Below are positions 12,250 to 24,702 of a stretch of 64,000 nucleotides of DNA, piece by piece (positions within the stretch are counted from its first letter, which is position 1; each line of letters starts with the position of its first letter). A program made the position numbers and the translations under genes. The notes under the pieces were generated by a model, which had not been told where the DNA came from, did not search any database, and was given only the letters and a program-made list of their open reading frames with translations. Source of the DNA: Chionis minor (lineage: Eukaryota > Chordata > Aves > Charadriiformes > Chionididae); contig VZSF01001275.1 of NCBI GenBank assembly GCA_013398295.1, forward strand, positions 240,641 to 304,640. Direction: 5' to 3'.

Positions 12250-12372
12250 TTTCCTTACACTCAAATTAGGCCTAAGGGATTCTGAGTGCAATTATGGTGT
12301 TGACTGGATTAGTACAATTGGTTAAAAATGCAAGGATATTTCATCAGCTATTCCTCAGGCTTGTGGATTATG
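12250..12372 (+). repeat. Dispersed 120-base duplication, copy B
   Basis: Second copy of the segment at 10894-11013, offset by about 1,356 bases. Relative to copy A it has one extra base (tacactc versus tacact) and about nine substitutions. Sequence on either side is unrelated, so this is not a simple tandem duplication of the whole 1.36 kb. A short open frame at 12294-12560 crosses it and is not considered real. Confidence 0.9.
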
Positions 12373-15300
12373 CCCAAGAAAATGAAGATCTAATTTCATC
12401 TAAGTTATTTCCATTATTTCTAAAAAATAGACCCAGAAAGAAGCTCTGTAGTTACACAGGACCAAGAAGACAGAACAAATTGAATGAAACAATGTCAGTG
12501 GGATTTTCACTATTATCTTTGAAGAAGTCAGGCTTTCAGCTTACTCTATACTTCTTTTAATGTAAGAAACACATTAAATTAGGTTTGGGGGCAGTTCATA
12601 TTTATTTCTCTGATGCTTTAAATACAATTTGTCTAGTTTTTCTTACATTCCTGTTTCCAGTATTTTAGCATTATTTGTGCAACTGCTAAAAGAAGAGAAA
12701 AAAACCATAGAACTCCTTGTTAAAGCTGGATGTGAGAGAATAGACCTTACCAATACCAAACCTACTTGAACTTTTGCCTTTTGGAGAGGTTACATCTTAA
12801 AGGGACATATTTCCATGGCAGTTTGCCACAGATCACTGCTCCTGTAGTACAGTCAGGTATGGGCAGCCATGCTTGTCTGGTATTTTAATACCTGACTGCT
12901 TCAAGTCAGATGTCATTCCAGAGCTATTACCATTACTCAGAAGTAGCTGGAATGATAGCTGTAGGCAGTCTACCATTTTCAGGAGAGATATTGGTTTCTG
13001 GGTAGTCCTGAAATGTGCAAAGCCATGCTATAGTATTTCTTCTAGACATGATTTCAATTACAGGACCTGGTTATCAGTCCCCATTGGCATTCTTTGTAAT
13101 CATCTGCTGTATGCAAAGATGCAATATCATTAAAATCACATTATTATTCATGAATACATTTGGAAAATCTCATTCATCATACATCCCTTAGAAAAACTAA
13201 AATAACAAATATAAGCAAGGTCATTCATCTTTCTGGGAAGTTGCAAATTGGAAGCATCATGACTAACCATGGTGCTTTGCTTATGAAAACACTTATTTTC
13301 ATTCTTGTATTTTGTGGATTTTGGGCCTTTTGAATGCAGTGGACAGAATGTTGCCTCAAACTACCAAAATAAATTGTGGATCTTCTCTGCCATTCTCCTG
13401 AGGCAAGAAACGTCCTATCAAATTTGCAGGTGGGGAAGCCCTCTTCCCACAGGAAAATGATTCAGGATGTTTCTACAGAAGGATTTCTACCTTATAAGCT
13501 CTATAAACTCTTGGTATCATCCAAAGGTCACTCGTATGGAGCAGAATACATACATTTATAACAAGTAGGACAGTGATACTAACAGACATGTCACAGCTAT
13601 GAAATACAAGGACAACCTTCCCAAACTATAGGAAAGCATTCCTGCATAAAAGGAAAAGAAACCCATATTCTGAGTTTGGAGAGACCTCCAAACCTATGGG
13701 AAATTTAGGCAATAAAAATGGATGCTTTTAAAGAAATTTGACTTTTAAAATAAATTATATTAGACAAAATAACTGCCAAACTTAAATCTTCAGTTGAGTC
13801 ATCAGTGGCTATCAGTTAGCGTAGGTCCATCTGTTTGAATGCCACTATCCAGACACACATCAGTAAAGACTCTGACCTTTCAGTGTTTGGGTACCGGTCT
13901 GATAGAGAAAGATAATCAAGCACTCATATGAATCTGTGTCATGTGAGAGAAAATATCCAGTATCAGATAAAATCATGTTATTGGTGGATAGATATAGGAG
14001 ATTCTCTGTGTATTTTCATTGCCAGGAAACCCAGGCATATTCATCACACCATGCTGCACATGCAGCAAGACTAACTTTTAGTCTTTTGAGGATGTCATCA
14101 TGTAAATATATACTCCTTACAAAAACTGCATTGTAAAACCCTTTGTATTCCTTGAATGGCTAAAATAATTCCCTTATAGTAACCATGAAAATCCCCTTTC
14201 ACAAAACGTAAAAGGAAGTAGCAGGCATTAGAAAACCTGGCTCAGAGGGATTTCAGAGTGCAAATCTCCATCTTAATATTGGTTCTCTAGCTAAGATAGG
14301 ATCACAGAAGTCCATTTCTGAACACTGTGGCATTTTTGGAGCAATCCAGATCCACATCTGTACATGCATTTCACCGTGTAGGTTAGTCTCTCTTAGAATA
14401 AATGAAATCTCTTCCCAACCATGAAGTATCATTTTTAACTTTATCCCCACTTCTTTCCCATTCTCCCTCCCAAAAAAAGAAATTAATCCTATTAACAAGA
14501 GATTTAATCTATATTATTTTGTGATGGCATACTCTTGTCCATAGGCAGGCAATTGATCTCAGTGATATGACCACCAAATTTGTTATATTCAGTGTTCAGA
14601 GATCACAAGTGCTGCAAGTTAATTAATTCCTATACCTCTGTAATGGATGTTGTTCTGCTAATAGTGTATTCAATAAAAAAGGTCATGAAAGAGATGATGA
14701 AGTATGCTGGAGAAGTGAAAAATGCAATGACAATAGTTATAAAAGGTACAGTGTAATATGGTGAATGCAATTTGCTCAATACACTTAATGTTCTCTATAA
14801 AAAATCTATCCTGTTCTCACCAGGGAAGCAGGCTGTGCTGCACGCGCTATCTACAGAGTCCTTCAGCAGTTTAATGTGACCAGACCAAATGAATCCCCCT
14901 GCATCTATTTAAAATATGCCCAAAAGATGTCATTTCTGGGCGGACAGCTTGTATTAAGGCAAAGAAATACAGGAGGTGTACTGAAAAATATTAGGCTCAT
15001 GTATATAAGCACATTCCATAATGTTCAGCATGTAAAGCTTTTTCATTTTGCCTCCCATATTCAAAATTACATGGGAAGACATCCAAGTCCTAATTTATTA
15101 TTCTTCTTAATTATGCTCTACATGTGCAATGTGGTAGTTAGTGGTTAGTGGTGAAAAAGTATTTATGCCTAAAAAGCTCCTTCAGAATAGAAGCAAATTT
15201 CTTGGTTAGCGTCTTTACCATCCCAAAAATAAAGGAAGTGGGAGGGGGGGAATATACAATGGATATATTATGGTGTTACATGTTTTTATGTTTTTCTGTG

Positions 15301-15550
15301 TGTTAAGTATTTTTGATACTTACTATGTGTCAGCTCTCTAAGATGATGAACAAGCAATTTCATTTGTCTTCCACGTCCCAAAGGACATAACAGCATGCTG
15401 AATCAGCCCATTAAATCTCAGTGGCGCACATGTTGCCTTTTATCCTTTTCTACCTCTGATGAACCATGTGCTGATGAAAATCAAAAGATACAAATGCGTG
15501 TAAGAATGGTGAAAACTTGTTAGATGCTGAAATAACAGTAGAAAAATTAT
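12373..15550. other. Non-coding stretch, nothing recognised
   Basis: Over 3 kb of AT-rich, unique-looking sequence. The longest frames are about 60-90 codons. No repeat, RNA gene or exon that I can support. Confidence 0.5.
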
Positions 15551-15960
15551 TCAGAAAGGCTTGGCAGTCTTCAGTGGCTGACATTGCTGTCCGGACTGTA
15601 CAGCACACAGCCACGGCCACTTCCTGACTTCCATGGCATCCCTGCCCGTGTCTGAGGAGGGGTGGGAAGACATAAAAGCCCTTTTACCTTCTCCCAGGCG
15701 AATCCAGACCCACCAGACCCGTAATTGGGACCAGTGTAAGGACTTGTGCTCCTGCCAGTCCCATGTTGCCATATGTCCCCCTTCCCGAGCTGTCCCATGT
15801 TGCCATCTGTCCCTACGCCAGCCCGGCCACTCAGGGCCATCTGCTTCTGCCTGACCTGTCCCGCGGGGCCAGCTGTCTCGCCCCTCTCCAGGCTGGTGCA
15901 GCCACACACCTTTTCTGGAAGTACACAAATTCCTACCAGACACAGATAAATATCTCCTAA
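15551..15960. other. GC-rich patch with a 34-base tandem duplication
   Basis: Composition rises sharply above its surroundings. A word beginning gtcccatgttgccat occurs at 15758 and again at 15792, giving a tandem period of 34 bases with the second unit diverging toward its end. A 149-codon minus-strand frame (15551-16000) spans the patch. Its composition is rich in G, W, R and S, and it has no domain I recognise, so I treat it as a by-product of high GC. It could be a decayed minisatellite or a short regulatory island. Confidence 0.6.
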
Positions 15961-17919
15961 AAAGGGCAGAAAGCATGAACAGCAGCCTAGGAAAAATCAA
16001 TTTGTTCTGTCTGCATTTCTTAGTCAGTGTCTAGCTCAGGTTTTGGCATGAAACTGTTTTTACAAGTCCTCAAAAGTTTTGGTGTTGACATTTTATTGAA
16101 ACTCTGAGCTCAGGTGGCAAAATAGGAACTGGGAGATAGTGGAAATTACTTTTTTGCAATGTGCCCGTTACTCTAGTGCCATGGAGGAGCTCATTTGGGA
16201 ACACAAAGAGTTTGCAAATCTGTTCCTGCTCCTTCGTAAAAGCCTGGCATTGAGTCATCAGGTTATTAAGCTCATCTCAAATGTAGAACCAGTAAAGTTC
16301 TGGCACACAAGGAAATAATCCCATCTATTGCCCAGCTTTTTGAGAAGTCTGAGTCTACAAAGCTATATTTAACCAAATGAGTGGAAAAAATGGAAACACA
16401 CTTGAATTCCTATGAAAAGCCATTCTCTTGGTCACTGTGGGCACTTAGCTGTATCTAGATGAGGGATGTGGGGAGAATTTTCCACTTTCCAGTTGCATAG
16501 TCTCACATCCCAGCTCCCTACTGGGACAAAACACAGGCACGCACCAGCTGTCCGTCCTTCTTCCCTCCCACCTTCCCACAATCTGGTTTTCACAGAAAAG
16601 AAAACTGGAGGTGTGGGCTGGACAGGAGCCATCATTTTTCCTAGCAGGTAAGTCTAGACATAGCTTATAATACCCTTCATACCAGTTCTCTTCCCTCATT
16701 TCCAATCTGCAGCGCATTTTTACTTACTTATATTGAAGGAAGTATTTTTAAGTGTTCCAGTTTGATTGATGCCGTGGAGAAATCAGTGTCATTATTACTG
16801 CAAAATATTTAGGGAGGGATTGTTTCAACATTCTGGCTGTTTATCCAATAAAATATTTTCCCTGAAACAGGGGAGGTTAAAATATGAGATTTGAAATCCC
16901 ATATGCATTGACGTAGATGCTATAACTTCTGCTGATTTCAGTAGGGCCAGAAAGCCACCCTGTGGTGAATATTCTGCTCAATATATCTCTCCACATACCC
17001 AATGCATTTAGGTGCTTCTAAAATTAACAGTCATACTATCCTGGTACCAAAGAAACGAACAGCAACCTGATGCAAATTGGAGTGATTGATCCCATTGGAA
17101 AATAGAGTATTATTAAATCAGAGACACAAATAAATCTTTTCCTCAATTATTTTCATGAGGCTCAGGTTAGACGCCTATGGTTTAGGTCACAGCTGTATAC
17201 TTACTCTGGACTCTGTAGTAGAGGTCTTGGGTGGTTGTCAGATATTCTTTTGGCTTAAAGAAGCACAAAGAATCTTAAAATGATTTCACAATGTGTAATA
17301 AGGAATGATGAGTTGCACTGACAAACTAAAATTTGTACTTTAAACATTAGCACCACATGTTGTTAATCTTAAAAAGAAATTTATTCTTTAGAAGAAAATC
17401 TTCTGACTATACTATGTCCACCTCAAAGAATTAAGTTGTAGCTTTCTCAAAAGATTGCTGATGAATATTGGAATATGGCTTGCTATAAAGTTACAGCCAT
17501 GATAAATGCAAGATTCCATTGAAAACACTGCTTGACCCCAGACTGTATGTTGTTTAGTTAGAGCAAAAAGAATAAGGGATTACCTATGCAACAGGATCAT
17601 ATGTTACTAGTGACTTCAGTAAGAGAAATTTACAACTGAGATACTTGAGGTGAAAGCAGGGAACAGTGAAAGAATATCTCACTAGACCAAACACTGTTCC
17701 TTAGCCTCTGGTCAAAGTGTTACCTCAGCTGAAGCTGGAGCCATTCGGTTTGACAGCACAGCTGAGATCTGGCCTCATTTCTCCCAGAGGTGGGAATCCG
17801 CAGCACTGGCTACGTATGGCTGCTCACGGGCCCTGGCACAGCAGCAGCGCTAAGCGTAAAGTGCACGTGAAACATGCAGCAAAGCTGGAGTCCTGGTGAC
17901 TGGTTTACTGACGCCAGCC
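15961..17919. other. Non-coding stretch with a perfect-looking splice donor
   Basis: No gene recognised. A CAG|GTAAGT match to the vertebrate splice-donor consensus lies at 16645-16653 on the plus strand. I see no matching exon, so it is probably chance. A possible ancient palindromic repeat at 16890-16962 is listed separately. Confidence 0.5.
16890..16962. repeat. Possible ancient amniote palindromic repeat fragment
   Basis: Words such as 'aatcccatatgcattgac' and 'ctgatttcagtagggcca' follow the order seen in a dispersed amniote repeat with 'cattgacttcaatggg'-like arms. The copy is degraded and the call is by eye. Confidence 0.28.
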
Positions 17920-18150
17920 CACAGAATCATAGAATCGTTTTGGTTAGAAGAGACCTTTAAAATCATCGAGTCCAACTGTTAACCTAGCACTGCCAAGTTA
18001 CCACTAACCCATGTCCCTCAGCACCACGTCTACCCGCCTTTTAAATACCTCCAGGGCTGGCAACTCAGCCACTTTGCTGGGCAGCCTGTTCCAATGTTTA
18101 GCAACCCTTTTGGTGAAGAAATTTTCCTAATATCCAATCTAAACCTCCCC
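17920..18150 (-). mobile_element. CR1 LINE 3' tail fragment
   Basis: Minus-strand CR1 of about 230 bases. The terminal repeat (agaatcatagaatcg) is at about 17922-17936. It is followed by the 'gagtccaactgttaacctagcactgccaa' block, then 'caccacgtctacccgccttttaaatacctccaggg' and 'ggcagcctgttccaatg...tttccta' up to about 18150. These blocks fit a common avian CR1 subfamily distinct from the copies at 1181 and 53077. It contains no catalytic coding sequence. Confidence 0.95.
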
Positions 18151-19335
18151 TACATTAATGCACCCAGTGCATTAGCTGCTTTTTGCACCAGCAAATCAAA
18201 CCAAGCCCAAACCCATCTTTTTCAGAGTCTGATTAGTGTGTGCAGGCAGCACTGCCAGAGGTCGGGATGCAGGGAACACATGCTGCCTGCCTGCTCTGCT
18301 GGCAGCAGACTGCACAGCCAAGGCAAGATAGAGTTGCTCACCAAAGAGCGTGTAGGTTTCGGTAACGTGCGGACAGACACTATTGAACCCTACCCAATAC
18401 TTGTGCAGTTGCAGGGAAGAGCGTGAAAGAGGGAGGAAAAGGGGAAAGAAAGTCCCAAGGTGTGGTAGAGATATGTTATCAGTCATTTTGCTATTATGAG
18501 TATGAACAGCAGGTAGTCCGTTAAGCCCAGCATTTTCACTTAACAATTAGAGCTCTGATAGGCATTAGAAGCAAGTCATATTTAATAGCCGTTGACTCCC
18601 TCAACTCTTTCTCCTACAGTACATTTAAATGATTCTTTGGCAAGCAAACTAAATTTGTTTCTCCTGCACAGGACTGGGGATAAGAGAAGGCGTTTATTTT
18701 TGCAGAACTGGATCCCTTGCTACCCACTCCCCTCTGAATCTCAACTACTATCTGCTAAGTCAAAATGAACTTTAATAAATGAGCTGAACTCATTAGCTAT
18801 GTGAAGCTCATGCTTACAGTCATAATGATTTTAAAATGTGTGGCTGCATCTTGAAGAAGAACAGAGCTTGACATAATTTCAGTTATCAAATACTGGTAAT
18901 TGACACAGAGACAGGCTGTGCTTTACACTGGGTTATAATTAATCCACTTCAGTGACCTCAAAGGCTGCACTTCTGAGAAATCTACCACTTACGTTTTGAT
19001 TCTTTGTCAACTACTTCAGCAGACATAAATTACAAATGAGGTACTAATGAAGTATTTCATCACCTGTTTACCTTCAGTGATCAGTTCCCTTACCCTAATT
19101 TACAGGAGGCACAATTTTTTTGAAGCTACTGTCAGCTGGAGCTGCCTTTTACTCTGAGCAGTTATAAATTAGCACATAGCTGCGCTTACTCTCACCAGCT
19201 CTTTGTTCTGATTTTAAAATACTACAGCATAGAAGGAAATACATTGATGTTTAGAAACTGATGGATAAGAAGAGAAAAATTTGTATTTTCTTCTGGTCTA
19301 ATCTTTTCTTTAAAGGCTCACAAAATGGAAGGAAA
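18151..19335. other. Non-coding stretch, partly conserved-looking
   Basis: No gene recognised. The part from about 18760 to 19110 is AT-rich without low-complexity decay and contains several TAAT cores and a TGACCTCAAAGG word near 18953. That resembles the texture of conserved non-coding sequence, but only alignment could show it. Confidence 0.4.
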
Positions 19336-19406
19336 TTCCCCACTGGTATAAATACACCACCTCCCACTGCAGTGAACACGACTGTGTCTATTTACACCAG
19401 TAGGGC
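19336..19406. repeat. Ancient palindromic amniote repeat fragment
   Basis: Imperfect inverted arms at 19342-19355 (actggtataaatac) and 19388-19401 (ctatttacaccagt) match at 12 of 14 positions. They enclose a 'cactgcagtgaa' centre. This arm-and-centre layout (actggtgtaaat ... tttacaccagt) is that of a widely dispersed ancient amniote repeat. Identification is from memory of the pattern. Confidence 0.5.
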
Positions 19407-22398
19407 ATTTGAGTCATGCAGAAACTAAACCCTGCCATATTACCAAGCATTCGGAGTTATACTGAAGCACATCTCAAAGAATCACCTTGGTATGCCACGG
19501 TATTGACACCGAAATCCTTACATTACGCCAGTGATGCTCACATAACTGCCTCATTTAAAATGGTAGGGCCTGACTCCCACATGCAGGTTGAAAAAACGTG
19601 GGGTAAGGGATAATTTGAGATGTGAGTAAGCAACAGCTTGGCTTGCAGAGGCTGGTAGGTGAGACACAGCCATACCAACTGCCTCACCTTTGTCCCAATC
19701 TGCTGCTGTGATGCCTGCGGGCTGCTCCCAATCTGCTCCCACTCCTGCCAGTGGCTCCCTTCAGTCTTTCCAATACCTTCCCACGGCCTCTGCGCTATCC
19801 TCCCCCATGCCAGAGGCTCTTTTCTTTCCTAGGCACCAGTACTTTTATCCCATCTGTTCCTCCCAGCATCCTGATGTGTCTTGATCCTGATCTCGATCCT
19901 GATCTCAACTTCTTCCTGCTGGTGACAGCAGTTCTCCTGTTCTGTCTTGGTGTCTCCACTGTCCTCTCCCTTTTTTGGGCTACTGTGGGGCACAGAAGTT
20001 TTCAACCCAACAAAAGCTAAGTTGTCCCTGTTTTTAATGTGAGTGCTCCGTATTTTATCAGCTCTTCTAAGTCAGAAAAAAATCAGAAAAATCTCGTCAT
20101 GTTTTTCTAGAGACCTAAGAGGAGGAGTGAAGAAATTTAATCGTGGAGAAAGCTACATGTAATTTGTGAGTTCTATTTGATACTGGGCACTTCATGTGGA
20201 AGCCACTAATGGACTTACAGTTGGCTGGAGTTCAGGGCAAACTTACTTTTTAAGTCTGAACCAAACCAGTGAAGGTACTATGCGACATCATCTGGATTTC
20301 GTTGCACATTGAGGTGGAACAGGAGGTTGCCTGACAGATGAGAGTGGAACATATTTGTTTATTTTTTGACAGGGTCCTTAACTGGCTCCTTTAGGGAGTG
20401 AATGGAAGAAGAGAGACAGAGAAACAGTTAGGCTCCCATGTTCTGGAGAGGGAGGAAGCCTGAAAAGGGTGGGGTGAGATGAAGGACCTTGGGCAATGCA
20501 GGGGCCTCTAACACTGCCAGACATGAGGCAATGAAATGTACCTAAACATACAATTTTGTCTACACTTGAAAATTTCCTGTAGTAAATAAAGCCACAATTT
20601 ATTGCTTAAAGAAAATGGCAATCTTTTTCTTGGTTTACCTCCACTGGCAAACATTGTTGAAAAACCAAGCTGCAAACCTACAGCACTGCATAACTGGAGC
20701 TGAGAAGAAAGTGTAATGATGGTACCGGGGAGTCCTTGGGCTCAGAACTGGCACAGTGGCCTGGGGCTGCCATACCGCAGGGTCTCAGGAGGGAGAAAAC
20801 AGCCTGTGCCCAGGAGACGTCCTGAACAGCCTCCGGACAGAGGTGCTGCTGCAGCCTTCTGGGACAAAGGAAAACACAATGTCCAGCACATAGGGGCTCA
20901 AACACATGTACTTGGATGGTGTGTCCCAAAGGTGGAACTGTACAGACCATATGTCCTGAGAATTTTCCTCCTAAGCCTGTTTATGCATTCAGGTCCAGTT
21001 ATCATAGAAAAGCCACAGTGTAAGTTCCCATTGCACTGTTAAAAGCATATTCTGAAATAATTTGTTTCTGGGTCTGTTTTGCTCTAGGTTTTACAGCCTT
21101 CAATGCTGAGGGTAGGAATGTGCTTGAGACAACTCTACCGGAAGGCCACGTGCACTGAACCCTGGACACCCTTCCCCAGACATCTCCGATTTGGAAACCC
21201 ACCGCTGAGATTCATTGCCCTACGTCAGGCAGGATCTGCTCCATGATCGTTGCTCGGTGGAAAGTATGGGAAAATAGAAGGCTGTGTTTGTCTTTTGAAT
21301 GTGCTATTTCCTGGACCTCACCACATCTCCTCTTTCTCTCTGTCTCTCTCAGCAGAGCTGATCACCTCTCAGATTGCTCAGGGCTGACCATAGTTGGTGC
21401 AATAAATACACATATCTTGGAAAAAACAAAACCTGAACCCAAAAGTGTCAGCAAGGATCCACCTACTAACAATTTCCTTAGGTTTTCATAACTAATTACT
21501 TTGTTACACAAGGGGAAAAAGAGTTATTACTATAGCAACTGTCACACTACATAACAGTGAAAATTTCTTTAAACAAGCTATGCTTTTTGCAGGTACAGAC
21601 AGATTGTCATGACTTTTTTTTTTTTCAGTTTTTCAATAGTTGTAAGCAATATACAAAAGATCTATTTTTTTTTTTTCAATATTGATGGTATGCTGTGTTG
21701 CGTGGTACTCCCTTTTATTAAAGAAAATTTTATTTAGGAAAGAAGTAAATCTACTTTGGAGGGGGAAACAATAATGGAAATTAATTGTACAGACTTAAAA
21801 AAGTAATGGAAGAGGGAGATGGGAGTGAGGAGTCACTGCCCCATTTTAATGTGAGCAGGGCTACAGAGAAGCTTAATAAACTCTTTGATATTGTTGGTCC
21901 CCAGCAATGCTGTTGAGGTACTGTCCACCAAGCAAGATGCACCGACAGCTCATCTCTGTGGGCAAAAAAGAAGGGTTCATCCATGACCCAGTTCATGCCA
22001 CTGCAAAAGCATCTCCTTCTTTGTTCTTAGATAGTCCCAAGCAAAGGTAGCAGTTGAGAGGTCACTCAAGTCTGCCTACAGCTGCCATCTACTTCCGTTG
22101 TGGCACTGTGCTGCTATCTACACAAAGTCCAGAATGGGAAGGGGGAAATTACTGACCTCATAATACAAGGCTGTTCCTTTGCTGCTTTTTCATTCCATCC
22201 AGTGGCCGCAGGCAGAAGCCAAACTTGTCCCGCCTTGGTGAAATGTGCTTTCCCCTGTGGGCATGTAGACCATGCTTTGTGCTTAACATTGACAGATAAG
22301 ACTAGTGCAGGCATGCAGGTAGGAACAGGGGATGGACTTTCTGTTAACAGCACAGAAGTGAAGCAGAAGTTACAATACCCTTCATATGGAGGCAAAGA
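19407..22398. other. Non-coding stretch with short slippage duplications
   Basis: No gene recognised. A 12-base word (gatcctgatctc) is exactly duplicated in tandem at 19883-19906. Two runs of 12 T sit close together at 21614-21625 and 21665-21676. Open frames up to 108 codons lack family resemblance. Confidence 0.5.
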
Positions 22399-22424
22399 TT
22401 TGATGCTATGCTTTGATGCTATGC
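22399..22424 (+). repeat. Exact 13-base tandem duplication
   Basis: The word tttgatgctatgc occurs twice in a row without mismatch. Probably replication slippage. It falls inside an open frame (22100-22444, plus) that I do not regard as coding. Confidence 0.9.
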
Positions 22425-23940
22425 GGTTTCTGGATCTACCTTGAAGTGAGGGCTGCAGGGAAAGGAGAGCCAGATTTAGAGAAGCAGTTAGGGTCTTGTG
22501 TGCTTCCAGGAGCTTGGACAAGGTTAAACACCACACAGATTTCATATGCTGCTGTGAAATCATTGCATTGTAATTCTCTTTTTCATTCATTTCTTTGGTA
22601 ACAGTGTGGCCTTGTGCAATGTTTTAGTCTTCATTTTATCCCAAGGACTGACTGAATTTTAAAGGCCAACAAGAAATTGTTAGTGCAGTTTTAAGCAGAA
22701 AGTGTTTGAGCAGAAGGAACCTGCAAAATAACTTCCTTCCACTCCCAAACCCTACATGGCAAAACTACATGCAACTAAAGGAGTTTGGGTAAATCCAAAT
22801 TCATCCTTTCCTTGCTCAGCTCAAAATAGTTGAAAATGCCAAAATTCCCGGAATTTCATCCCTATGTACCTCTCTTAGGATTCAAACCCAGCAAAAAGCT
22901 TAAGTCCATGCTCAGTTATACGCACATGCTCAGTTCTCTGTTGAATCGAAGCCTAAATTTGTCATCTCTCCAAGCCCTGTGATTGGTACGCATTTTCATT
23001 GTGAATCTGATTTTTTAAAAAAAAAAAAGCCAATGAAAAGCTACAGAAAGCAGAAGACTGCTTTTAATTTTAATAATTACATGCACTTAGAAATTATAAT
23101 TACATAGTCATTAAGTCCCGTTCACATGAAATCCTGGCTAGCTTATTTTTATGAAGTAATTTTTACTTTCCGTAGTCTTGTTGCTCACAAAACTGGCAAA
23201 TGTACATTTGTTACAAGTCAGGAATTATCTGAAAGGTAGATTTCATATTAATGGAACTGATGTGCTTTCTTTTAAAACATCTTTGGTTATTTCATTGCTT
23301 ACCATAATTTAAGACTTGGCTGCATAACGAGCGTTGCACTTTGGCAATTGCTAGAATGGTCTGTGTGTGGTCAAGCAGCTGTGTCTGTTGTTACTGAACA
23401 TAATGCTGACTTAAGTAACCAGTATCCGCTTCAAGTAGGATTTCAAACCTTTTTGCTTTCTTTCACTAATACCAGGTTACACAGAGAAAAGGGGGGCCAG
23501 TGCTGACCTGTCTTGCCTGTTGTTCTGCAAACCGTATGGCGGGCAGATAGAGCACGAAGAGATTGCAATCTCTGCCTTCAAACCTTCAGCGATGAACAAC
23601 AGCTGAGCAATTTCAGGATGTTGTGTTTTGGGGTTCATCTCCCCATCTAACAAAACGCTAATCCTCAAATGACTTCAATTTCCACTTCCAAAATGTTCTG
23701 GAGAAATCTCGCGCTGTCTGGTGCAACGCTTTGGTCTTTGAGCTGCACGGAGGTGGTCTGATCCCTATCTCGCTGGGAACTGGGAAACAATGTCACCCAA
23801 GTCAACATATAAGTAGTATATACAATATCTAAACTTGGCATGAGAGGAAAATTGCCCCATGATTACACCACTCAAGGAAGTACTTTTAAAGCTAAGAAGA
23901 GAGATGGGGATCAAACAGATATAAAGGGCCTGAGGGCAAC
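22425..23940. other. Non-coding stretch, nothing recognised
   Basis: Unique-looking sequence with a T6A12 run at 23011-23028. No exon, RNA or repeat supported. Confidence 0.5.
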
Positions 23941-24330
23941 CGTGCCAGCTGAGGAATTCATGCCTGAACAACAGCGAGCGGTGGCGGTGGCTGCTGCCTT
24001 CCCAGCCCGGCTGCACCTCTGTCCACGTCCCCCACCAGCCGCCAGCGCCCACATCCTGGGGGAAACCCCAGATGGGCGCTGCTGCCCGCTGAGCTGGTGC
24101 CAAGCCTGCCTCTGCAGAGCCTGGCCGCTCCGGGGGCTGATGGGTACCCCCCGCCTCCCCGGGGGGGACCACAGGCCAGCTTTCGGCACCGCACCCCCTT
24201 TTCCCAGAATGACCTCCCTGTTGAGGGGATGAAGCGGTCCCTACGCCATACGTTATGTAATTTATATGTAAATGAGGCGGAGAATATGCACAAATGAGCT
24301 GCAGATACGTTGCTCCCGTGGATTCCACCG
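23941..24330. promoter_or_regulatory. CpG-dense patch, candidate regulatory island
   Basis: I count 17 CpG dinucleotides in 23941-24240, against very few in neighbouring kilobases. CpG retention in a vertebrate genome suggests an unmethylated island, a recent insertion or simply a GC-rich relic. The patch passes abruptly into an AT-rich stretch near 24247-24300 with octamer-like words (tatgtaaatgag, tatgcacaaat). The longest open frame of the window (187 codons, minus, 23765-24328) lies here. It is proline/glycine/serine-rich with no domain, and overlaps open frames in other frames, as GC-rich DNA tends to do. The island could hold a promoter or first exon of a non-coding RNA; I see no proof. 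Confidence 0.35.
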
Positions 24331-24664
24331 TGCAGAATCTGGTTTCTATCAGAAGCGTACACAGACGGGGTTTCTGCAGACTAAAGAAACCAAGATGTGA
24401 TTGCTTTTAAAGAATGTACCTACTGATACAATGCTGAGAGAAAACAGGAAAGCACTAAGTATTTGAGTCTTAAAATAACACTGCTTTTTCTAGTCATGAA
24501 AGATTTTGAGCTATACCTCCTATTGCACTCACAAACATTTAGCTATTATTCAAGGAATATGACTGTTGAGATTTATTCCAACACATTCCAGAACACCCTT
24601 GTAAGATGAGATTAAACATCAAGTGAACAACATGTCCTACAAAACCCCTTCTTTTAAAGCAAGT

Positions 24665-24702
<38 letters not shown>

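Noticed and set aside
10894..12372. Tandem duplication of a full 1.36 kb unit
   Set aside because: Only about 120 bases at the start of each putative unit match; the remainder is unrelated.
15551..16000. 149-codon minus-strand open frame
   Set aside because: Confined to a GC-rich patch with a tandem duplication. The peptide carries a repeated word from that duplication and has no domain.
23765..24328. 187-codon minus-strand open frame, longest in the window
   Set aside because: It lies in the CpG-dense patch where three or more frames are open at once. The peptide is G/P/R/S-rich with no domain or signal. Composition explains it better than coding.
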